Shown here: positions 1 through 4,501 of the stretch, piece by piece
How the letters are laid out: the number at the start of each line of letters is the position of its first letter
Position numbering within the stretch: position 1 is the first letter of the stretch
Assembly (NCBI GenBank): GCA_023544495.1
Contig: JAMJFV010000005.1
Location: 1 to 5,678 of the forward strand
From: ANME-2 cluster archaeon
GTDB taxonomy: Archaea > Halobacteriota > Methanosarcinia > Methanosarcinales > Methanocomedenaceae
Direction of reading: 5' to 3'
DNA: 5,678 nt
Position numbers and translations under genes: made by a program
Notes under the pieces: generated by a model
The model's database searches: none
What the model was told of the DNA's origin: nothing
Seen by the model: only the letters and a program-made list of their open reading frames with translations

Positions 1-1211
1 TAATATTCACAATTTGTTCTGCCTGCAATCGTGCCCTGGTGTATCGCTTCATCAATATTCTTCTCGGCAAGTTCCCTGCCCCACTGGGCCACTGATTCAC
101 CAAGGGCATCCACCAGACGCTGGTTCTCTTCACGGGTCCTGACCGCCACCCTGATATAATCATGCCCCATCCGCCTGAATGAAGCACAATCCCTTATCAG
201 GATGCCCTGATGACGCATGCGCTCTGTGAGTTCTCCGGAATCCATCCCGAAATCCCGTATTTTGATCAAGATGAAATTCGTGCTGCTTGGTACGGGAAAA
301 AATCCTCTGATGAGGGACAGCCGGCTGGTAAGCCAGAGACGCTCCTCATGTATCAACTTCCTTGTTCGCTCAAGATATGAGGGATCCTTTGCATGGACAT
401 CAAGCAACCATGAGCCTACGGTATCCGGAATAGTACCCAGGTTCCAGGGAATCCGGATATTTTCCATCCTTGCGGCCAGGTCCCTGTGTGCGATCCCGTA
501 TCCGATCCTCATTCCGGGTATAGCAAATACCTTGGTCATCGACCGCATTACAATCACAAATAGGTTGTTGTCCACCAGCCCGGCTATACTCTGTGCAGGG
601 TCTGATAATTCAATAAATGCTTCATCCACTACAAGGAATGTCTCGTTTTGCTGGCATTTCTGTGCCAGTTTCGCCAGGTCCGACCCGGCAATAAGAGTAC
701 CGGTGGGATTATTCGGGTTGCAGATGAACACTGCCTTTGACCTTGAAAGCAATCTCTCGTCGATCTCCCCATTACCCTGGAATACTTCCCTGTACTCAAT
801 ATTTTCAGGTATTGCTCCCATCAGTTTGATATTCAGTTCGTATTCATCAAACGTGGGCTGGGCTAGCAGTACCATATCTCCATGCTCCAGTATGGTCTCT
901 GCTATGAGCCGGATAAGTTCTGAAGAACCGTTCGTGGGAATAATGTTTTCAGGTTCCACACCTGCAAAGGCAGCTGCAGAGTTTTTAAATTTTACATATC
1001 GGTTATCAGGATAGTGATCTATAATTTCCAGCGCTTTACCAATAATCTCCCTGGTTGTATCCGTCTCATAGGGGCCCATTGGATTGAGATTGGCACTGAA
1101 ATCCAATAATCCATGTCCGCTGAGTTCAATATTTTCCGCTATCCTGCCCCCGTGGATACAGGGATTGATATCAACGACTGACTTTCTTATGAAACGGTCT
1201 ATAGTACTCAC
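1..1211 (-). CDS. cobD: L-threonine-O-3-phosphate decarboxylase, CobD-like (3' end cut by window)
   Basis: PLP-dependent fold-type I aminotransferase-family enzyme, read on the minus strand as 403 codons without a stop before the window edge. In cobamide synthesis CobD decarboxylates threonine phosphate to aminopropanol phosphate, which links the corrin ring to the nucleotide loop. Visible motifs: HGG (residues 20-22) and DFSANLNPMG (37-46), typical of CobD rather than HisC; CNPNNPTG (164-171); VVDEAF (195-200) with the PLP aspartate D196; MTKVFAIPGMRIGY (225-238) with the Schiff-base lysine K227; RDCASF (340-345); YIRVAVRT (352-359) with a substrate-binding arginine. The frame ends in Cys-Glu-Tyr followed by an incomplete TA codon. 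Archaeal homologues continue there into a cysteine-rich tail, so the gene probably runs on, although TAA or TAG cannot be excluded. The start is uncertain: GTG at 1211 is chosen, GTG at 1235 is the only other start after the in-frame TGA at 1238-1236, and neither has a clear Shine-Dalgarno. HisC is the alternative, but the motifs favour CobD. Confidence 0.88.
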   Translation of the reverse strand, partial: MSTIDRFIRKSVVDINPCIHGGRIAENIELSGHGLLDFSANLNPMGPYETDTTREIIGKALEIIDHYPDNRYVKFKNSAAAFAGVEPENIIPTNGSSELIRLIAETILEHGDMVLLAQPTFDEYELNIKLMGAIPENIEYREVFQGNGEIDERLLSRSKAVFICNPNNPTGTLIAGSDLAKLAQKCQQNETFLVVDEAFIELSDPAQSIAGLVDNNLFVIVMRSMTKVFAIPGMRIGYGIAHRDLAARMENIRIPWNLGTIPDTVGSWLLDVHAKDPSYLERTRKLIHEERLWLTSRLSLIRGFFPVPSSTNFILIKIRDFGMDSGELTERMRHQGILIRDCASFRRMGHDYIRVAVRTREENQRLVDALGESVAQWGRELAEKNIDEAIHQGTIAGRTNCEY

Positions 1212-1272
1212 ACGTGTGCAATTGTGGGACCACACTCATAACTATTTCGCATTCAAGTCAGGCAAATAATCA

Positions 1273-1284
1273 ATTTATTTTATA
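1273..1284 (-). promoter_or_regulatory. Putative TATA box for the cobD-like gene
   Basis: On the minus strand this reads TATAAAATAAAT, a good match to an archaeal TATA box. Transcription would start near 1252, giving a leader of about 40 bases before the GTG at 1211. It lies in the 170-bp divergent gap shared with the DUF1699 gene. The position is predicted by eye only. Confidence 0.5.
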
Positions 1285-1316
1285 CATACACATTATTTTT
1301 ACTAACATGGAAATAG

Positions 1317-1326
1317 ATTTATATGG
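1317..1326 (+). promoter_or_regulatory. Putative TATA box for the DUF1699 gene
   Basis: The stretch ATTTATATGG lies about 55-65 bases before the ATG at 1382. A start site about 25 bases downstream (near 1345-1350) would leave a leader of roughly 35 bases containing the Shine-Dalgarno GGAG at 1369-1372. This promoter is back to back with that of the cobD-like gene. Confidence 0.4.
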
Positions 1327-1381
1327 TCAAATCAATATCTATATTTGGGAGTTATAGTTAGATTTGAAGGAGTTGAGAAAT

Positions 1382-1777
1382 ATGAAAATTCGAGTAGTAA
1401 GTTCTAAAGATGAAATTGAGTCGCTGGGATCGGATGAAGAAATAATTCACCTGGCATTCAGACCATCGAACAAAGATATATTTTCTCTTGTAAGAGCATG
1501 TCCCGGGGTAAAAGCGATCCATATACCAAATTCATATAAGAAGACGGTCTCAAAGTCGATCAGAATGTTCCTGGAAATGCAGAATATAAAGCTTCTGGAA
1601 GGAGACGTGTGGGGGCACCGAAAGGACATTAATGAATACTACGAAATTAAGAAGAACGTCGTCGACAGGATAAACGAACTGAAGGAAAGTGGAGCTTCAG
1701 AAAAAGACATACTTAAAAAGATGATGAAAGAAACGCGCCTGAGTACCGACCTTCTTGAGTTCATGCTCAAAACATAG
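1382..1777 (+). CDS. DUF1699 family protein
   Basis: Small soluble protein of 131 residues that I recognise as the archaeal DUF1699 family (function unknown), best known from Methanosarcina-like genomes. Conserved stretches are HLAFRPSNKDIF (residues 23-34) and EGDVWGHRKDINEYYEI (73-89). The first half looks like alternating strand and helix. The last 45 residues are charged and helical, in two segments separated by a Gly-Ala-Ser turn, which could be a small helix-turn-helix-like unit; that is inference. There is no signal peptide, membrane segment or cysteine pair (only C40). The frame is open upstream to a TTG at 1364, but ATG 1382 is chosen because GGAG (1369-1372) sits 9 bases before it. 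Base composition is more AT-rich than in the flanking large genes. It appears monocistronic: divergent from cobD and convergent with the tRNA, whose 3' end lies 16 bases past the stop. Confidence 0.85.
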   Translation: MKIRVVSSKDEIESLGSDEEIIHLAFRPSNKDIFSLVRACPGVKAIHIPNSYKKTVSKSIRMFLEMQNIKLLEGDVWGHRKDINEYYEIKKNVVDRINELKESGASEKDILKKMMKETRLSTDLLEFMLKT

Positions 1778-1793
1778 ACCTGGTAAAATATGA

Positions 1794-1901
1794 CGGACTC
1801 GCCGCGATTCGAACACGGGTCCGCGGGTATCTACACAGGTTGCCTGTATCGGCAGCGCAGTACCGAAGCCCGCTAGGATATCCTGGCTACCCCACGAGTC
1901 C
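1794..1901 (-). tRNA. tRNA-Arg (anticodon UCG) with a 34-nt intron
   Basis: On the minus strand a full cloverleaf can be drawn. The acceptor stem GGACTCG (1901-1895) pairs perfectly with CGAGTCC (1801-1795), and the discriminator is G (1794). The D-arm has GGGT, a loop with GCCAGG, then TCCT. The anticodon stem GCGGG pairs with CCCGC (1827-1823). The T-arm CCGTG-TTCGAAT-CGCGG closes with one G-U pair. The mature loop reads C-T-TCG-G-A, placing anticodon UCG at 1866-1864, which reads CGA arginine codons. Removing 34 bases (1862-1829) after G37 leaves a 74-nt tRNA. No CCA is encoded. Without the intron the molecule would be too long, and its middle does not fit a type II variable arm. The gene is convergent with the DUF1699 gene. 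A short T-run after the 3' end (1788-1785) may serve for termination. Confidence 0.85.
1829..1862 (-). other. Archaeal tRNA intron at position 37/38
   Basis: 34-nt intron placed between G37 and A38. The ends fit the archaeal bulge-helix-bulge substrate of the splicing endonuclease. Exon bases CTTC can pair with intron bases GTAG with one T-T mismatch, flanked by 3-nt bulges GG^T (5' site) and AT^A (3' site), next to the anticodon stem GCGGG/CCCGC. Inside the intron ACAGG-CAA-CCTGT can form a hairpin, in competition with TGCC-GATACA-GGCA. The exact boundaries could shift by one base. Confidence 0.72.
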
Positions 1902-1932
1902 GCATTGTACATTCTTTTTTTCATCCTGAAAG

Positions 1933-1940
1933 GATATAAT
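1933..1940 (-). promoter_or_regulatory. Putative TATA box for the tRNA-Arg gene
   Basis: The minus strand reads ATTATATC here, about 32-39 bases before the mature tRNA 5' end, so transcription would begin roughly 10 bases upstream of it. A second TATA-like stretch, CTTTTTATAT (1970-1961), lies further upstream and is an alternative. Confidence 0.45.
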
Positions 1941-1990
1941 CCATCTTTACCGAAGGAATGATATAAAAAGGTATTTACTGAATACATCCA

Positions 1991-2001
1991 AGTTTTTATG
2001 T
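1991..2001 (+). promoter_or_regulatory. Putative TATA box for the HD-domain gene, suggesting a leaderless mRNA
   Basis: AGTTTTTATGT is centred about 28 bases before the ATG at 2025, which places the expected start of transcription at or just before the start codon. No Shine-Dalgarno is seen in the 20 bases before the ATG, as expected for a leaderless or nearly leaderless transcript. Confidence 0.45.
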
Positions 2002-2024
2002 GTAATATGTACTTTTAATCATAC

Positions 2025-3836
2025 ATGCAACCAGGTGGTACAGTTCATGACCCATTGCACGGGCACGTACATATCAACCAGCTGGAATCAATGCTTATCT
2101 CCACCCGCGAGATGCAACGTTTGCGCCGTATCCAGCAATTAGGTCTGGCCGATATTGCATTTCCGGGAGCCAACCACACCCGGTATGAGCACAGCATTGG
2201 CACCATGTACGTGGCAAATATGATGGGACATGCCCTGGGTCTGGAAGAGAAGGACATCCGGAAGGTCAGGATTGCTGCGCTTCTGCATGATGTGGGCCAT
2301 TCTGCATTTTCCCATTCAGTGGAATCAGTACTCGCGCGGAATCCAGGCTTCATGCCCCTGATAGAGGGTGAGCGGTTTTCCAGCCATGAAATGTTTACCA
2401 GTTATATTATAAGGAATAATTTTCCCGGATATGATACGATAGCCAATGAGGTCACTTCTGTTTTCGGTGTAGATGCCGGCGAGTTCTTTTCTGAGATATC
2501 TGCAATGGCCACCGGTAATATTGAAGGATGTCCCCAACCGTATCTTGCGCAAATACTATCAGGAGACATCGATGCGGACCGTATAGATTTCCTCGTGCGC
2601 GATTCATACCATACAGGTGTATCCCTTGGTTTGATAGATGTGGAACAGATCGTGGACAGCCTGACCCTCAAGGACGGACGGGTGGTTCTGGGCGGCCACG
2701 ATAGTTATAGCGAGGATATGGCACTGGCTGCAGCAGAATCAATGCTCATTGCCCGCTCGCACCATTATTCTGCCATCATCCATAATCCTGTTACCCAGAG
2801 CGTTCGTGCCATGCTGCTCAGGGCACTGGAAGAATCCCTGGATACTGTGGAAGACAAACATGAGGTAATGCTTGCGATAACTGGATTCTTTACCAGTTTC
2901 AATGATGGAGACCTGCTGAATTTCATCAAACAGCATGGTCCTGCTTCTGCTAACAGCCTTCTTCATCGCATCCGCGAAGGAAGGATATGCCTTACAGCAG
3001 TGCGGTTCAACCACCAATCACTAAAACCGGGCATTCGAATGGCACTTTCAACCATTGCACGGTATGGAGCTGCCAGGAAGATGTTCGAACAGGAACTTAC
3101 CAGGCGTCTCGAACAGCATTACAACATTCCGGTACTCATAGACCTTTCAGTTGCAAGAGGAGTCCCGAAGAGCATCCGCATCATAAAAGGTAACGATGAA
3201 CATTTCCTGTATGATGAATCTGCCCTTGCCAACGGCCTGGTGCGCTCTATTTCACGCCAGATATCACTGTGCATATTCTCAAATAAAGGTAAAGCAGAAC
3301 TGGAAATGGATGTTTCCGAGATATTGAAAAGGATAGAAGAGCTTTCTCCGGACCTGTTACGTTATATCAGGAACGAGAAATACCTGAACATTGAAGGGGT
3401 AATGCTGATATTCTACTGTCTTCACACATTGTTCTCACAAAAAGATAAACTGAAGGTGTTAATACCACGCATCAGGAACATCAGTTGCATGTACCAGCTG
3501 GTTGAAGGGTTTACAAAAAATAAACGTCTTGAGAACCTGCTTGATTACCGGTTCCATAACAGGTATGGTTTTCCCTATTCAGACAGTCTGTTCGAGGATA
3601 TCCAGAAACTGGTTGCAATGGGTCTGGTGGATGAAGACCTGCGCTACTATGACAAGAACGGGCATTGGGCCCAGAGATATGAATATGTGCTGACAGCAGA
3701 AGGTGTGGAGTACGGAGAGAATATTGCGAAATACTATCACAGGGAGATGAAACAGATCACCGAATACCTGACCAGGCACAAACACGGAATCCCAAGGGAT
3801 ATAGTGAGTATTAACAATATCAGGTATTACAGGTGA
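2025..3836 (+). CDS. HD-domain phosphohydrolase, SAMHD1/dGTPase-like (COG1078), with long C-terminal extension
   Basis: Predicted cytoplasmic metal-dependent phosphohydrolase of 603 residues. Family members hydrolyse deoxynucleoside triphosphates to the nucleoside and triphosphate; the substrate here is not known. The N-terminal 240 residues carry the whole HD active site: RYEHSIGT (53-60) with H56, HDVGH (88-92) with H88 and D89, HE (121-122) matching the catalytic histidine region of SAMHD1, and GDIDADRIDFLVRD (180-193), where D185 should be the fourth metal ligand. The start MQPGGTVHDPLHGHV is the usual opening of this family, supporting ATG 2025. Residues 240-425 resemble the helical and beta parts found after the HD core in COG1078 proteins. 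About 170 further residues (430-603) exceed the usual family length; within them 513-563 (YGFPYSDSLFEDIQKLVAMG, later YVLTAEG) look like a winged helix by pattern only. No membrane segment is seen. The gene stands alone, divergent from tRNA-Arg, with no clear terminator. No defence genes are adjacent. Confidence 0.88.
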   Translation: MQPGGTVHDPLHGHVHINQLESMLISTREMQRLRRIQQLGLADIAFPGANHTRYEHSIGTMYVANMMGHALGLEEKDIRKVRIAALLHDVGHSAFSHSVESVLARNPGFMPLIEGERFSSHEMFTSYIIRNNFPGYDTIANEVTSVFGVDAGEFFSEISAMATGNIEGCPQPYLAQILSGDIDADRIDFLVRDSYHTGVSLGLIDVEQIVDSLTLKDGRVVLGGHDSYSEDMALAAAESMLIARSHHYSAIIHNPVTQSVRAMLLRALEESLDTVEDKHEVMLAITGFFTSFNDGDLLNFIKQHGPASANSLLHRIREGRICLTAVRFNHQSLKPGIRMALSTIARYGAARKMFEQELTRRLEQHYNIPVLIDLSVARGVPKSIRIIKGNDEHFLYDESALANGLVRSISRQISLCIFSNKGKAELEMDVSEILKRIEELSPDLLRYIRNEKYLNIEGVMLIFYCLHTLFSQKDKLKVLIPRIRNISCMYQLVEGFTKNKRLENLLDYRFHNRYGFPYSDSLFEDIQKLVAMGLVDEDLRYYDKNGHWAQRYEYVLTAEGVEYGENIAKYYHREMKQITEYLTRHKHGIPRDIVSINNIRYYR

Positions 3837-3886
3837 TACGAAATCCTCTGTACGATAAATACACAACAATTAAATATTGATGCGTA

Positions 3887-3903
3887 AATTTTAATGTATA
3901 TCC
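3887..3903 (+). promoter_or_regulatory. Possible promoter of the ccmD-ccmE-radical SAM cluster
   Basis: The 105-bp gap after the HD gene is very AT-rich. AATTTTAATGTATATCC is the best placed TATA-like stretch, because a start about 25 bases on (near 3917-3925) would keep the Shine-Dalgarno at 3928-3932 in the message. ATTAATATAAATC (3906-3918) is a second candidate, but it would start transcription downstream of that ribosome site. Confidence 0.3.
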
Positions 3904-3941
3904 AATTAATATAAATCAAATAAATACAAGGTAGTGAAATT

Positions 3942-4106
3942 GTGGAATCATTTGGACTATTAATATCGAATCTTACGTATGCCAGGTCTACACTGGCTGC
4001 TTTTAGTATTGTATGGATTGTGTTCTTGCTCTATGTGCTCAGACTCCTGCAAACAAGAAAAAAACTCCGGTCACAGATGGATTTGCTCAAAAACATTGAA
4101 AAATAA
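3942..4106 (+). CDS. ccmD: CcmD-like small membrane protein of cytochrome c maturation
   Basis: Short gene of 54 residues starting at GTG 3942. AAGGTAGTGA (3928-3937) is a reasonable Shine-Dalgarno region at proper spacing. The protein has a short N-terminus, one membrane helix (about residues 16-36, AAFSIVWIVFLLYVL at 19-33), then a basic cytoplasmic tail with TRKKLRSQMDLLK (38-50). This layout of one helix followed by a charged helix ending in a Leu-Leu-Lys pattern is typical of CcmD-family proteins, which help haem-loaded CcmE leave the CcmABC transporter complex. It lies 17 bases before ccmE, which strongly supports the assignment because the sequence alone is short and weakly conserved. 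A generic single-helix protein of unknown role is the alternative. Confidence 0.75.
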   Translation: MESFGLLISNLTYARSTLAAFSIVWIVFLLYVLRLLQTRKKLRSQMDLLKNIEK

Positions 4107-4123
4107 TAGTATTGGTAGAAAAC

Positions 4124-4495
4124 ATGAGAAAAAAGGATAAAATAACAATATCAGTTGTTGCCATTGTACTGGTGGCTATTGTAGGCATGTGGGGGCTGGA
4201 CTTTCAATCAGAATATCTTACCGTGTCCCAGGTGAAACAAAACCCCTCCGAATTTATCGGACAGGCTGTTGAGATCACTGGCGATGTGAAACAGGACACG
4301 TTGAATATTGATACCGAAGAAACGTATTTTGTACTTACTGACGGTGTTTATGATATCGAGGTATTTTACCATGGCGAAAGACCCCAGGCACTGGCCAATG
4401 GTGCACAGGTATCGGTCAGAGGTACATTAATATCCACAGATAGAGTGGACGCAAATTTTCTTGTAATGGGCTGCCCGTCCAAATACGGGACGTAG
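4124..4495 (+). CDS. ccmE: Cytochrome c maturation haem chaperone CcmE, cysteine (CxxxY) type
   Basis: Membrane-anchored haem chaperone of 123 residues that binds haem covalently and passes it to apocytochrome c outside the membrane. A basic start (MRKKDK) precedes a signal-anchor helix (residues 7-25). The rest is an OB-fold beta barrel: LTVSQVKQNPSEFIGQAVEI (32-51), ITGDV (51-55), TYFVLTDG (67-74), IEVFYHGERPQALANGAQV (78-96) and VRGTL (98-102). The C-terminus VMGCPSKYGT places Cys117 and Tyr121 as CxxxY, where the E. coli type has HxxxY. This cysteine form is known from archaea and some Desulfovibrio-type bacteria, whose Ccm systems generally lack CcmH. There is no long flexible tail, unlike the E. 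coli protein. ATG 4124 is preferred over the in-frame TTG 4112, though the ribosome site is weak (TTGGTAG upstream). It follows the ccmD-like gene, and a radical SAM gene begins 6 bases after its stop, so an operon is likely. Confidence 0.9.
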   Translation: MRKKDKITISVVAIVLVAIVGMWGLDFQSEYLTVSQVKQNPSEFIGQAVEITGDVKQDTLNIDTEETYFVLTDGVYDIEVFYHGERPQALANGAQVSVRGTLISTDRVDANFLVMGCPSKYGT

Positions 4496-4501
4496 GGACC
4501 A

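Noticed and set aside
217..1014. Plus-strand open frame of 265 codons
   Set aside because: It lies fully antisense to the cobD-like gene, whose product has complete PLP-enzyme motifs. The plus-strand translation shows no recognisable domain and is serine-rich, as expected for an antisense shadow.
1084..1269. Plus-strand open frame of 61 codons in the cobD start region
   Set aside because: It is mostly antisense to the cobD N-terminus and ends in the AT-rich promoter gap, with no ribosome site or similarity.
1301..1352. Imperfect inverted and direct repeats such as AAATAGAT and ATCTATATTT before the DUF1699 gene
   Set aside because: Matches are short and interrupted in very AT-rich sequence, so chance similarity is likely; no operator can be claimed.
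1794..1901. Type II tRNA (Leu or Ser) with a long variable arm
   Set aside because: At 108 nt it is too long. A perfect anticodon stem forms only if the 34 bases after G37 are taken as an intron, and a four-base variable loop then fits.
1697..1987. Minus-strand open frame of 96 codons
   Set aside because: It runs through the tRNA-Arg gene and the end of the DUF1699 gene; the tRNA explains the region better.
2025..3836. HD protein as part of an anti-phage defence island
   Set aside because: dNTP hydrolases can act in defence, but no nuclease, toxin, CBASS-like or mobile-element gene is adjacent, and the neighbours are housekeeping genes.
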